Below are positions 11,008 to 20,057 of a stretch of DNA of 64,000 nucleotides, in pieces. The stretch's first letter is position 1. The number at the start of each line of letters is the position of its first letter. This DNA is from Nocardiopsis terrae (GTDB lineage: Bacteria > Actinomycetota > Actinomycetes > Streptosporangiales > Streptosporangiaceae): the NCBI RefSeq assembly GCF_014651695.1, contig NZ_BMXJ01000001.1, positions 288,845 through 352,844 on the forward strand, given 5' to 3'. The notes under the pieces are model-generated. The model saw nothing but the letters and a program-made list of their open reading frames with translations, had not been told where the DNA came from and made no database searches. The position numbers and the translations under genes were made by a program.

Positions 11008-11406
11008 TCACTCATGGTCCGACCGTTCCGGTGCCGCCGCGCGCAGCGCGCCGTCCACGGCCTCGACCGAGCGCAGGACCCCGGCGGTGCGCCGCCCCTC
11101 GGCGAGGTAGGCGTTCATGACCTGGTCGAGGGCGTGCGGTGACAGATGGTCGCGTAGGTCCACACGGGCGGTGCGGTACCCCTCCCGGGCCGCCTCCAGG
11201 GTGGCGAGGACGTACTGGCGGGCCAACCGGGAGAGGGCCACGGGGTGGCGCCGTAGAACCCCGTGCAGGCGGTAGTCGGCCGGCACCTGGTCGAACAGCC
11301 AGTCCAGGGCCGTCTGTTCGAAGGAGTCCGACCCGGGCGGGTGCACGCTCGCGGGCCAGTCCGACGTCAGGGGCTGATCGGGCATGTCCCACAGCATACC
11401 CGCCAT
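11008..11406 (-). CDS. Hypothetical protein, about 132 aa
   Basis: The credible protein begins MAGMLWDMPDQPLT (ATG 11406; ATG 11397 and 11385 are also possible). The longer open frame upstream is Arg/Pro-rich shadow sequence. The middle is helical (FEQTALDWLFDQVPADYRLHG, and LSRLARQYVLATLEAAREGY, each cut short here) and the tail is acidic. No family recognised. Third-position GC is typical of the genome. It is 64 bp from the next upstream minus-strand gene and may share its transcript. Confidence 0.75.
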   Translation of the reverse strand: MAGMLWDMPDQPLTSDWPASVHPPGSDSFEQTALDWLFDQVPADYRLHGVLRRHPVALSRLARQYVLATLEAAREGYRTARVDLRDHLSPHALDQVMNAYLAEGRRTAGVLRSVEAVDGALRAAAPERSDHE

Positions 11407-11470
11407 TCGAAAACACGTTCGATACCGAGTGCCGGGACACGGAGCCGCCCGGCCGTGCGGGGACGTCCGA

Positions 11471-11716
11471 TCAGCCGGGGCCGTCGGACTCGGCGGAGAC
11501 GTCCGACCCCTCGACCGGCCCGGTCGTGTCGGACTCCTCGGCCGCCCTCTTCTCCAGTTCCACCCGGAGGGCCTGTTCCGCCGCGTCCACGGCGGCGCGG
11601 GCGGTGATCGCGTTGGTGTGCGCCCGGTCCAGCTCCTCCAGCAGGATGCAGTCGAACGAGACCCGCGCATCGTGGATGGCGGCTTCCAGCTGTCGTGATG
11701 CCTCTTCCAGACTCAT
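11471..11716 (-). CDS. Hypothetical small helical protein
   Basis: 81 aa, MSLEEASRQLEAAIHDARVS at the start. Nearly all predicted helix with Ala/Glu/Arg heptads to about residue 60 (coiled-coil-like), then an acidic Ser/Asp/Gly tail. Not recognised. It lies immediately before the 11008-11406 gene on the same strand. Confidence 0.75.
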   Translation of the reverse strand: MSLEEASRQLEAAIHDARVSFDCILLEELDRAHTNAITARAAVDAAEQALRVELEKRAAEESDTTGPVEGSDVSAESDGPG

Positions 11717-11835
11717 GCCCCTCCCCTACCCCAGAAATCGGCACCTGCACACACCCGCCCCGGTCCGCTTCGGGCAGGTGGCGGCAGGGTAGGTCACTGG
11801 TCGGACCGCAGCACGCCGACAACGCAGGAGCGCCC

Positions 11836-11991
11836 ATGGTCTACTTCATCCTCGTCCTGCTCGCGATCTGGCTGATCCTCGCCATCCTCGGCATCGTGAT
11901 CAAGGGACTGTTCTGGCTCGCGGTCATCGGCGGCATCCTGTTCGTCGCGACCGCGGTGTGGGGCTGGCTACAGAACCGCCAACGCCTGTGA
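11836..11991 (+). CDS. Short hydrophobic membrane protein
   Basis: 51 aa from ATG 11836, with GGAG 5 nt upstream. Two hydrophobic helices (residues 2-22 and 25-44) separated by a Lys-Gly turn, ending WGWLQNRQRL. Resembles the tiny proteins named only hydrophobic protein in streptomycetes. No function known. Confidence 0.75.
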   Translation: MVYFILVLLAIWLILAILGIVIKGLFWLAVIGGILFVATAVWGWLQNRQRL

Positions 11992-12072
11992 CCCCGGCCC
12001 GGGGCCCGGTCCGGGCCCCGGCCGGTCGCCCGCCCCGCGCTCCGGACGGTCCGGTTCCGGGGCTGCTTCGGC

Positions 12073-12426
12073 TCAGGGCTCCAGAGCCGGACGGCCTCCG
12101 CCGCCCAGGCGCCGAACGGCCCTGCGGGCACGCCCCTCATCGCCGTCCAGGCGGACCCGGACCAGCCGGACCGCCTCGTCGTCCCGTCCCAGCGCGAGCA
12201 GGTTGCGCACCCGCGTGCGCAGTTCCTCGGGAAGCTCGTCGGAGTTCCGTGGAGCGGGGACATAGCCGCCCACCTGGGAGTCGGGCACCGGTTCGGGGGG
12301 CGGTTCCGGTTCCGCCACCGGAACGCGCTCCTCCATGTGGGCGAGGACGCGGCGCAGAGCGTAGGAGCCGCCCCCGAGAACAATCACAGCGCCCATCAGG
12401 GCAAACAGCATGAACATCAGACTCAT
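12073..12426 (-). CDS. Hypothetical single-pass membrane protein
   Basis: 117 aa from ATG 12426; GGTGGG precedes it. One N-terminal membrane helix (residues 2-21, MSLMFMLFALMGAVIVLGGG), then a Pro/Glu-rich linker, then a cytoplasmic helical region (LPEELRTRVRNLLALGRDDE, VRLVRVRLDGDEG) resembling a single helical repeat. Not recognised by family. Confidence 0.8.
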   Translation of the reverse strand: MSLMFMLFALMGAVIVLGGGSYALRRVLAHMEERVPVAEPEPPPEPVPDSQVGGYVPAPRNSDELPEELRTRVRNLLALGRDDEAVRLVRVRLDGDEGRARRAVRRLGGGGRPALEP

Positions 12427-12504
12427 AACGCCCACCTACCCATACTTCGGACACGGCAGGCGCAACACCGATACACGCAGAGTAATCATTCCGCCAAGGG
12501 CGGC

Positions 12505-15500
12505 CTACCCGGGCCCTCCCGCCGGAACATCCTCGGGCAGCAGCGTCTGAAGCTCCGCCACGTCGAGGCCCTCCCCCGCCAGGGCCGCCGCCTCGATCCG
12601 CCGTGCCTGCCGGGTCGCACTCGCCTCGAACAGAGCGCGCACCTCGTGCCCGTTGCCCTCCGAGAAGCGCTCGACGTCCGCGCCGACCAGCACCGACAAC
12701 CTCCCGCGGGTCTCCTCCGGAACCAGGAAGCCCGCGCCCTCGGCCATCCCCGCGAAGATCTCCACCAGCTCCCCTCGATCACAGGGGGCGAAATCCACGG
12801 TGCGGGAGAACCGTGCGGCCAGCCCCGGATCACCCGCCAGCAGCCCAGCCGTGTCCCGGGGACGGACCGACACGATCACCACGACCTCGTCGCGGTACTC
12901 CTCCATCAGCCCGACGAGGGTCTCGGCCGCCCCCCGCGCGCTCCCCGGGCCCCCGGCGGGCCCCCCGTCGGACTCACGGGCCCCGGTCACGAACAGCACC
13001 CCGCCGCGCGCCCGCTCGAACAACGCCCGTGGCCGCGGTACCGCCCGCCCCCGGGGCGCCGGCGCCCCCGCCAGGTCCTCCGGAGCCGCCTCCACCACGT
13101 GCCCCCGGCCCAACACCCCCAGGGCGGCCAACAGCCCTCCGTAGATACGGGCCACCGTGGTCTTACCGGTCCCGGACGGCCCCGAGAACACCAGGTGCGG
13201 CGACGGCCCCGACCCGCGCCGACGGGCCGCCGACAACAGGTCCACGACGGCCCCCACCTCACGTTTGGCCTCCGTCAGACCCACCATGCCGTCCAGGTCC
13301 GCCAACAGGGCCGCCACCCGGGAGCCGTCGCCCGGCCCGCCCCCGAGCCCGGCGAGCCCCGCCGCCACCTCACCCTCCAGGTCGGCCGGCAGGACCCGGG
13401 TGAGGTCCTCCACCGTCTGGTAGGCGCCCGTCACGATCCGGTCGGCCTGGGCCCGGCGCACCTCCTCGAACATCCTCCGCACCTCCCGGGCGTTACCGAA
13501 GGCCTCGTCGCGCCGCTGCCCCGCGAAGTGCCGGACCAGGAGCTCGTGCACCCCCTCACCGAGGAGGTAGCCCTGCTCCCCGGCCATCCCCTCGAAGAGC
13601 CCGCTGAGTTCCTCCGGGGAGTAGTGCCCGAACTCGATCATGCGCGCCACCCGTGACCGCAGCCCCGGATTCTCCTCGAGGAAGGAGCTCATCCGGCCGG
13701 AGCCGCCCGCGAGGACGACCACGACTTCCCCCCGCAGGTCCCCCATCAGCCTGACGAGGGTGTCGACGGCCTCCTGCCCGCAGGCCCTCCCGCCGCCGGA
13801 CCCCGCCAACAGCTCATCCGCCCCGTTCACGAACAGCACACCGCCCCGGGCCCGCTCCACCAGGTCCGCGGTTCGGCGTGCCGTCCCGCCCTGGTGCTCA
13901 GCCACCAGGTCCGCCGGTGACGCCTCCAGGAACTGGCCCTTGCGGAGCAGCCCCAGCGAACGCAGGATCTCCCCGTACAGCCGCGCCACCGTGCTCTTCC
14001 CCGTCCCGGACGGCCCCGAGAACACCAGGTGGCGGCTGACCTTGAGCGCTGGCAGAGCCGCCTCGACCCGTTTCGCGCTCACCTGCTGGAAGTTGACCAG
14101 GGAACGGATCTCCTTCTTCACCCCGTCCAGCCCGGTCAACCCCTCCAGTTCGGCCAGCAGCGCCTCCAGGGGGCGGGACCGGGCGCGCAGGGCCCCGTCA
14201 CCCGCAGCCGTGGCCCCGCCACCCGGGGGTTCGGCCGCACCCGCGGTCCGGGCGCTGACCCGGTCGCCGTCCCCACCCCGGTTACCGCTGAAAGTGGTGT
14301 CCTCCAGGTACACCGAGGCGTTGTCGGCCGCCCACAGGCCCTCCTCGTCATTGCCGGAGACGGTGCACCGCACCAGGCGCACCCGACCGCCGTCCTCCAC
14401 CATGAGGCCGTCGCCCCGACCGTCCCGGACCGCGGTGTCCTCCAGCGCGGCGACCCCGCCCTCACCCACCCGGACACCGCGCTCCCCGCTCCCGCACAGG
14501 GTGGAGGAGCGAATCGTGACGTGCCCTCCCTGGACGTAGACCGCGTCCTCCCCGCAGTCGGACAGATCGGCCTGGTGGAGTTGGATCTCGGTGCCGTCGA
14601 GGATGTTCAGGCCGTCCTCCCGGGCGTCGCGCAGCACCATGCCCCGCACCGTGATCGTGGCGTCCTCACGGCTGTGGATTCCCGAGCCCACGTCGTGGCC
14701 GACGATGTCCTCGAAAACCCCCCGGCCGCCCAGCACGATGGCCATCGGTCCGTGCCAGCGGCTGACCCGGAGGTCGCTCACCTCGAACCGGGAGCGGACC
14801 GAGGCGATCGCGCCGCGCTCCTCCTCGCTGCTCTGCGCGACGGACATCCCCGTGACGGCGGCCCTGGCCCCGTCCGCGACCAGCAGGGCGGCCTTCCCGA
14901 TCCGCGTACACCGGAGGTCGGTGATCTCCGCCTCGCCACCGTCGACGAACACGGCGTCGGCGGCGACGCCCTGCAGGGTCAGCCCCCTGGCGGTGAGCCT
15001 GCCGCCCTCGATCGCCACCCCGGTGCGGGTGGCATCGGTGATCTCGCAGTCGTTCAACGTGCTCTCGGAGTCACCGTGAACGAAGAAGGCGTCGGTGTCC
15101 TCCTTGCGGGAACCCTCCACCACCATGCGGGTGAAGGTCGCCCTGGAGCGCTCGTAGACCCGGACCGGCCAGTCGTAGGACCCGGTGATCCGCAGGTCCG
15201 TGAACTCCGGCCGCGCCCGGTCCCGGACGTAGACGCCGCCCCCGTCGACCAGGGCGCAGTCGGTGAACTCCGGGGAGGCGTTGGCGACGTAGAGGGTGTG
15301 CCAGTCCTCGTGGGCACCGGTGAAGACCGTCCCGCTGATCCGCGGCGAGCAATCACCCTGGACGGCGATCACCGCCCCGGCGAAGTAGCAGTCCCGCACG
15401 CTGCCCTCACTGCCGTCCCACAGCAGTCCGCTCTCCTCGAACCGGCAGCCGACCACCTCGGCGCGGGCGCCCACCACGTTGACCCTCCTGGAGGCGGTGA

Positions 15501-15840
15501 AGACACAGTCGTCCGCCTTGAACCGGGCGCCTTTCTGCACGTACACCGGCGGGTACTCCTTCGAGGAGCTCCGCACCCAGACCCCGTGGAGCTCCAGCTC
15601 CCCGCCCGCGTGCACGTTGAACACGTTGGTCTCGTTGGCCGCCACGACCGCCACCGACCCGGCTTCCTCGGTCGGCACCACGACCACACGCCGCTGCACC
15701 CCGATGACCTGCGACTCCACGTACTCACCGGGCTCCACGCACAGGCGCAGGGCCGCCCCCGGATAACGGTGTTCCCGGATCGCCTGCCCGAGGGAGGGGC
15801 TGGCGGCGGGGTCTGTCTTCGAGACGCGGACTGTGATCAT
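12505..15840 (-). CDS. Right-handed beta-helix protein with two degenerate CbbX-like AAA domains
   Basis: 1111 aa. Residues about 1-520 are a right-handed parallel beta-helix with some 20 short repeats (GVYVRDRARPEFTDLRITGS is one), as in pectate-lyase-like CASH domains. Two AAA domains of the CbbX/SpoVK/EccA type follow. Domain 1 has Walker A GPSGTGKST near residue 607 and domain 2 has GPSGTGKTT near 886. The Walker B positions read VLFVNGADEL (about 665) and VLFVTGARES (about 950), where the family normally has VLFIDEAY, so both lack the Asp-Glu pair. Nucleotide binding without normal hydrolysis is the simplest inference. No signal peptide. The gene stands alone; its partner and role are unknown. 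Confidence 0.9.
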   Translation of the reverse strand: MITVRVSKTDPAASPSLGQAIREHRYPGAALRLCVEPGEYVESQVIGVQRRVVVVPTEEAGSVAVVAANETNVFNVHAGGELELHGVWVRSSSKEYPPVYVQKGARFKADDCVFTASRRVNVVGARAEVVGCRFEESGLLWDGSEGSVRDCYFAGAVIAVQGDCSPRISGTVFTGAHEDWHTLYVANASPEFTDCALVDGGGVYVRDRARPEFTDLRITGSYDWPVRVYERSRATFTRMVVEGSRKEDTDAFFVHGDSESTLNDCEITDATRTGVAIEGGRLTARGLTLQGVAADAVFVDGGEAEITDLRCTRIGKAALLVADGARAAVTGMSVAQSSEEERGAIASVRSRFEVSDLRVSRWHGPMAIVLGGRGVFEDIVGHDVGSGIHSREDATITVRGMVLRDAREDGLNILDGTEIQLHQADLSDCGEDAVYVQGGHVTIRSSTLCGSGERGVRVGEGGVAALEDTAVRDGRGDGLMVEDGGRVRLVRCTVSGNDEEGLWAADNASVYLEDTTFSGNRGGDGDRVSARTAGAAEPPGGGATAAGDGALRARSRPLEALLAELEGLTGLDGVKKEIRSLVNFQQVSAKRVEAALPALKVSRHLVFSGPSGTGKSTVARLYGEILRSLGLLRKGQFLEASPADLVAEHQGGTARRTADLVERARGGVLFVNGADELLAGSGGGRACGQEAVDTLVRLMGDLRGEVVVVLAGGSGRMSSFLEENPGLRSRVARMIEFGHYSPEELSGLFEGMAGEQGYLLGEGVHELLVRHFAGQRRDEAFGNAREVRRMFEEVRRAQADRIVTGAYQTVEDLTRVLPADLEGEVAAGLAGLGGGPGDGSRVAALLADLDGMVGLTEAKREVGAVVDLLSAARRRGSGPSPHLVFSGPSGTGKTTVARIYGGLLAALGVLGRGHVVEAAPEDLAGAPAPRGRAVPRPRALFERARGGVLFVTGARESDGGPAGGPGSARGAAETLVGLMEEYRDEVVVIVSVRPRDTAGLLAGDPGLAARFSRTVDFAPCDRGELVEIFAGMAEGAGFLVPEETRGRLSVLVGADVERFSEGNGHEVRALFEASATRQARRIEAAALAGEGLDVAELQTLLPEDVPAGGPG

Positions 15841-16235
15841 CCATCGGCTCCCAAGGGGGGGTAGCGGCCCCGGCGCCGCGCCGGAGGGTCTGCGCTATGT
15901 ACCGTATCCACCTCGTCCGCCGGGAATCCGGGACGGCGCACACGCCTGTGGCCAGGGTCGGTCAACCTGCCCGGGCGGCGGGTCGTTCCCGGTCGTGATA
16001 CCCCTTCGACGCCCTCCGGTCCCAGCATCCGGAGCGCGGTCGCCCCAGGCCTCTTCCCCGGTGGTGCCGCCGCCCCCGCCGAGCCCGTCCGGTCACGTTC
16101 TCTCCTAGGAGCTTTCGGACCACGCCGCCGTTTCGGGCCGGCGTCGCCCGGCCCCTGGCGTCGAGCACCCGGACTCCGGCGTCGTGCCCGTCCCGGAGGC
16201 GGGGGACCAGGAACCGCGGGAACCCCGCGAACGCG
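15841..16235. other. Non-coding gap upstream of the beta-helix AAA gene
   Basis: About 395 bp with no supportable gene. It must hold the promoter of the minus-strand gene starting at 15840. A TTGACC on the minus strand lies near 15960-15970, but no good -10 at standard spacing was found. Confidence 0.5.
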
Positions 16236-16268
16236 TCAGGCCCGCCCGGATGGACCGGACGGGCCTGA
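16236..16268 (-). terminator. Terminator behind tRNA-Thr
   Basis: A 14-bp stem (16236-16249 with 16255-16268, one G-T pair) around a 5-nt loop begins 8 nt after the tRNA 3' end on the minus strand. Confidence 0.7.
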
Positions 16269-16276
16269 TGTGGCTG

Positions 16277-16349
16277 AGCCGCCTATCGGAATCGAACCGA
16301 TGACCTATTCATTACGAGTGAATCGCTCTACCGACTGAGCTAAGGCGGC
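16277..16349 (-). tRNA. tRNA-Thr (anticodon CGT)
   Basis: Full cloverleaf on the minus strand, 73 nt with discriminator. The acceptor GCCGCCT pairs with AGGCGGC. The D arm is GCTC/GAGC. The anticodon stem ATTCA/TGAAT closes the loop CTCGTAA, giving anticodon CGT for ACG codons. The T arm ATCGG/CCGAT carries TTCGATT. CCA is not encoded. Confidence 0.95.
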
Positions 16350-16443
16350 ACATCACCACGTGGTGCACGTGGCGAAGCAGGAACCAGTCTAACGCCTCCG
16401 CCGAGTGGCGCGTACCAGTCTCCCGGGCTCCCGGGCGCCGCGC

Positions 16444-18015
16444 CTACCCGGCCGCCTCCGCCAGATGGTCCGCGCAGGCCATACCGTCCTCGGGCACCGC
16501 CAGCTCCAACAGGTACTCGTCGACCATCGTGTCCACGCAGTGGTCACCCATCCGGTAACCGGTGTGGCCGTCGCCGTCGCGGGTGACCAGGAAACCCGAG
16601 TCCAGCTGGGAGGCGAGCGCCTCGGACCAGGCGTAGGGGGTGGCGGAATCACGCGTGGTGCCCACCACCATGATCGGATCGGCGCCCGCGGCGTCGAGTT
16701 CACCGGGCGGGGCCACCGCCTCCTGCGGCCAGAACGCACAGGCCAGCGCGCCCCAGGCGAGCATCGGGCCGAACACCGGCGATTCCTCGGCCGCGTCGGC
16801 CGCCGCCTCCGCGTAGGCCTCCACATCCCGGGGCGCGGCCGAGTCGGAGCAGTTCACAGCGGTGAGCGCGGCGGTCGAGTTCTCGTACTTGGCGGTGTCA
16901 CCGCGCCCGTACAGCTCGTCGCCGAGCAGCAGCAGGCCGGTGCCGTCGCCCTCCTCCGTCGCGTCGGTGAGCGCCTCCCGCACCATGGGCCACCGGTTCT
17001 CGGTGTACAGGGCGGCGACCACACCCAGTTCGGCGCGGGCCCGGTTGACCTCGCGGCCGTCACCTGTGATGTTGCTCAGCGGTTCCTCCCCGGCCGCCGC
17101 AAACAGTGCCTCCAGTGCGGCGATCCCCTCGTCGACGCTGGTCCCCGGGCCGCCGAGCGGGCAGTCCGGCCTGTCCAGGCAGTCCTGGACGAAGGAGCGC
17201 AGCGCCGTCTCGAATCCGGTGGCCTGTTCCACGCTCACGCTCAACTGGTCCTGGCTGGGGTCGACCGCGCCGTCGAGCACCAGCGCCCGGACCCGTTCCG
17301 GGAACTGCTCGGCGTACCGCGCACCGATGTGCGTGCCGTAGGAGGCGCCGAAGTAGCTGAGCTCCTCGTCGCCGAGCAGCCCGCGCAGCACGTCCATGTC
17401 GCGGGCGACGTCGGCGGTGCCGATGTTGCGCATCAGCTCGGGGGCGTTCTCCTCACAGGCCTCGACGAAGGCCCTGTTGGCGGCCTCGATCTCGGCCAGC
17501 CCCTCGGGGCCGAGGTCGGCGAGGTCGTCGGCACCCTGCTCACCGCCGTAGTCCGCACCGAGGAACTCGTCGATCTCCTCGGCGTCCAGACAGGTCAGCG
17601 GGGTGCTGCGACCGACACCGCGCGGGTCGAACCCGACCACGTCGAAACTCTCGCGGACCGCCTCGCTGAACTTGTAGGGGGCGTGGTCGACGAAGTCGTA
17701 GCCGGAGCCGCCGGGACCGCCGGGGTTGATCAGCAGGGAGCCGATGACGTCGTCTCCGGTGGCGGGGAGCCGTTTGACCGCGATCTCGATCCGTTCACCG
17801 GCGGGGTCCTCGTAGTCCAGCGGCACCTCGAAGACCGCGCACTCGCTTCCGGGAAGGCCGCTCTCGCAATCCTCCCAGACGAGTTCCTGCTCGGTGGCGT
17901 CCGCGCGGACCCCGCCCCCGCCGCCCTCGGGCGCGTCCTCACCCGCCGTACACCCGGAGACCAGCACCGCCCCGACGAGCAGTACCGCCAACGGACCCCG
18001 AACCCTCGTGCCCAC
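16444..18015 (-). CDS. Secreted alpha/beta hydrolase, TAP-like peptidase lipoprotein
   Basis: 523 aa. The N-terminal lipoprotein signal has lipobox LVSG|C near residue 22. The alpha/beta hydrolase core has the oxyanion segment INPGGPGGSGYDF, nucleophile elbow GASYGTHIG (Ser), and a C-terminal TAP-like domain with Asp in TRDSATPYAW and His in DGDGHTGYR. This is the layout of the Streptomyces tripeptidyl aminopeptidase SlpD/SlpE/TAP family, which removes N-terminal peptides from secreted proteins. Substrate not inferable. GTG start with GGCGG upstream. Monocistronic. Confidence 0.9.
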   Translation of the reverse strand: MGTRVRGPLAVLLVGAVLVSGCTAGEDAPEGGGGGVRADATEQELVWEDCESGLPGSECAVFEVPLDYEDPAGERIEIAVKRLPATGDDVIGSLLINPGGPGGSGYDFVDHAPYKFSEAVRESFDVVGFDPRGVGRSTPLTCLDAEEIDEFLGADYGGEQGADDLADLGPEGLAEIEAANRAFVEACEENAPELMRNIGTADVARDMDVLRGLLGDEELSYFGASYGTHIGARYAEQFPERVRALVLDGAVDPSQDQLSVSVEQATGFETALRSFVQDCLDRPDCPLGGPGTSVDEGIAALEALFAAAGEEPLSNITGDGREVNRARAELGVVAALYTENRWPMVREALTDATEEGDGTGLLLLGDELYGRGDTAKYENSTAALTAVNCSDSAAPRDVEAYAEAAADAAEESPVFGPMLAWGALACAFWPQEAVAPPGELDAAGADPIMVVGTTRDSATPYAWSEALASQLDSGFLVTRDGDGHTGYRMGDHCVDTMVDEYLLELAVPEDGMACADHLAEAAG

Positions 18016-18089
18016 CCGTAACCGCCTTCGCTCGAATCCCGTAGCCGGACCATTCTCCCGGGGGCCGACCCCCGGCCGAGCCCCGACCC

Positions 18090-19262
18090 CTAGCCGGACA
18101 GGAGTGCGGAGGTCATCGCCTCCATGGCGATCTGCGGGTGGACGTTGGCCGCGATCCGCTCCCGGCAGGCCATGATCGCGTCGATCCGGCGGAGCGTGGA
18201 CTCCGGTGTACCGGATCGTGCGATCCTGTCCAGGTCGCCGGAGCGCTCGGCGGTGGACAGCTCCACCGTCGCACCCAACTGGAGGGCGAGCACGTCCCGG
18301 TAGAAGGCGGCCAGGTCGAGCAGCGCCCGGTCGTAGGAATCCCGTTTGATCCGGGTGGCCCGGCGCTTGTGCCGCTCGTCCAGGTCCTTGAGCGCCCCCG
18401 CGGCCCCACGGACCGCCCTGGCCACGCCCTTGCCCGTCGAACCCTCACCGAAGGCCGCCTTGAGCTCGCTCCTCTCCTTCTCGTTGAGGGCTGTGGTGAG
18501 CGCCTTGGACTCCTCCTCGGCGATCTCGTAAAGGCGCGCGGCCGCGGTGACACAGGCGCCGAGGCCGTCGAGCCGGGCCGGGATGGACAGGACCTCCTCC
18601 CGGCGGCGGCGCGCTTCCGGGTCGGTGGCCAACTGCCGGGCCCGGTCGACCCGTCCCGCGGCGGCGCGGGCCGCGGCCTCGGCCGCGGCGGGGTCCACCC
18701 CCTCCCGCTGGACGAGGGCGTCGACGATCTGCCGGGTGCCGGGGGTGGCCAGGGTGACCAGGCGGCAGCGGGACCGGATGGTGATGAGGAGGTCGTCGGG
18801 GGTGGGCGTGCACAGCAGCCACACGGTGCGCGGCGAGGGTTCCTCCACCGCTTTGAGGAGGGCGTTGGAGGCGGCCTCGGTGGCGCGGTCCGCGTCCTCG
18901 AAGAGCACGATCCGGAAGTTGCCGCCGGAGGGTTTGGAGCCGGCGCGGAGCACGAGGTCACGGGTGGCGGCCACACCGAAGCTCAGGCCGCTGGGCCGCA
19001 CGTAGAGCATGTCGGGGTGTGTTCCGGTCAGCACCTGGTGGCAGGAGTCACAGTGCCCGCAGCCCCCGTCCCGGCACTGCAGGGCGGCGGCGAAGGCCCG
19101 CGCGGCCTCCTCCCGCCCGGACCCCGGGGGCCCGGTGAACAGCCAGGCGTGGGTCATCCCTGCGCCGGTTCCGCCGGCGAGGAGGTCGGACGCGCCGGCG
19201 ACGGCGCGGTTCAGCTGTGCGCTCGCCGCATCCTGGCCGACGAGGTCGTCGAAGACCGTCAA
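18090..19262 (-). CDS. holB: DNA polymerase III subunit delta prime
   Basis: Clamp-loader subunit of the replicative polymerase. 390 aa from TTG 19262, giving MTVFDDLVGQDAASAQLNRA; a GGGGGG run precedes it, and the open frame upstream of it is not protein-like. The P-loop reads GPPGSGREEAARAF, with Arg in place of the catalytic Lys, consistent with delta prime being a non-hydrolysing subunit. The zinc module CRDGGCGHCDSC and the sensor region LFEDADRATEAASNALLKAV follow. It lies near tmk and topA as in other actinobacteria, though a convergent flavin gene intervenes here. Confidence 0.93.
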   Translation of the reverse strand: MTVFDDLVGQDAASAQLNRAVAGASDLLAGGTGAGMTHAWLFTGPPGSGREEAARAFAAALQCRDGGCGHCDSCHQVLTGTHPDMLYVRPSGLSFGVAATRDLVLRAGSKPSGGNFRIVLFEDADRATEAASNALLKAVEEPSPRTVWLLCTPTPDDLLITIRSRCRLVTLATPGTRQIVDALVQREGVDPAAAEAAARAAAGRVDRARQLATDPEARRRREEVLSIPARLDGLGACVTAAARLYEIAEEESKALTTALNEKERSELKAAFGEGSTGKGVARAVRGAAGALKDLDERHKRRATRIKRDSYDRALLDLAAFYRDVLALQLGATVELSTAERSGDLDRIARSGTPESTLRRIDAIMACRERIAANVHPQIAMEAMTSALLSG

Positions 19263-19441
19263 GCTTGCCCCCCGAGCCGCGTGGAATGTCTGCTCCCAGG
19301 ATAGGAGCCCCCGATGACACCCGAACCGTTTTCCACAGGCCCTCTCCCCCGTTGACCGCGCCGACCGCGGACGGGTCCGGCGGCGGGGCGATGAGTTTCG
19401 TCCCCTCGACGGGTCCGTTCCCGTGGAGGGAAGGAGTCCCC

Positions 19442-19963
19442 ATGAGTGAACCGACACCCGTGACCGACGTCTGCCCGGACTTCAGCAGCACCGGAGCTCC
19501 CCCGGTCCCCTGGGGCCGGGCCCGCGCGGTCCTGACAGACGCGCCCCTGTACTGGGTGACGACAGTGCGCCCCGACGGCCGACCCCACGCAGTGCCCCTG
19601 CTGGGCGTGTGGGTGAACGGCTCCGTCTGCTTCTGCACCGGACGGGAGGAACGCAAGGCGCTCAACCTGGCGGCGAACCCGCACTGCGCCATGAGCACTG
19701 GGGACAACCGGCTGGAGGGCGGCCCGGACGTCATCGTCGAGGGAACCGGAGCCCCGGTGGACGATCCGGCCGGACTCGACCGGATCGCTGAGGCCTACGA
19801 ACACAAGTACGGCACCGCCGTCACCGCCGAGGGCGGCACCTGGTACGGGCTCGGCGACTCCGTGCGCGAGAACGCGGTCCTGGTCGTCCGGGTCACCCCG
19901 GCGAAGGCCTTCGCCTTCGGCAAGGCGCCCGTGTTCAGCCAGACCCGCTACACGTTCCCCTGA
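19442..19963 (+). CDS. Pyridoxamine 5'-phosphate oxidase-like FMN/F420-binding protein
   Basis: 173 aa from ATG 19442, with a strong GGGAAGGAG upstream. The split-barrel signature DAPLYWVTTVRPDGRPHAVP is followed by VCFCTGREERKALNLAANP, typical of the PNPOx-like superfamily (PF01243) that binds FMN or F420. Probably a general flavin or deazaflavin reductase; the cofactor cannot be settled by eye. It lies between holB and tmk on the opposite strand. Confidence 0.85.
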   Translation: MSEPTPVTDVCPDFSSTGAPPVPWGRARAVLTDAPLYWVTTVRPDGRPHAVPLLGVWVNGSVCFCTGREERKALNLAANPHCAMSTGDNRLEGGPDVIVEGTGAPVDDPAGLDRIAEAYEHKYGTAVTAEGGTWYGLGDSVRENAVLVVRVTPAKAFAFGKAPVFSQTRYTFP

Positions 19964-19992
19964 GCGGTGGGAACCGTACCGGCACCACGTAC

Positions 19993-20035
19993 GGCGGGAG
20001 GGGCTCCTCCCCTGGTGGGAAGAGCCCCTCCCGCC
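19993..20035. terminator. Bidirectional terminator between 19442 gene and tmk
   Basis: A 14-bp perfect stem (19993-20006 with 20022-20035) around a 15-nt loop sits between two convergent genes. Confidence 0.75.
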
Positions 20036-20057
20036 GTCGAACGGGTACCGCCGGGTG

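Noticed and set aside
15958-15970. TTGACC as -35 of the beta-helix AAA gene
   Set aside because: No -10-like hexamer at 16-18 nt spacing on the minus strand.
18090-19262. Walker A Lys-to-Arg change in holB as an inactivating mutation
   Set aside because: The delta prime subunit does not hydrolyse ATP in characterised clamp loaders, so a degenerate P-loop is not a defect.
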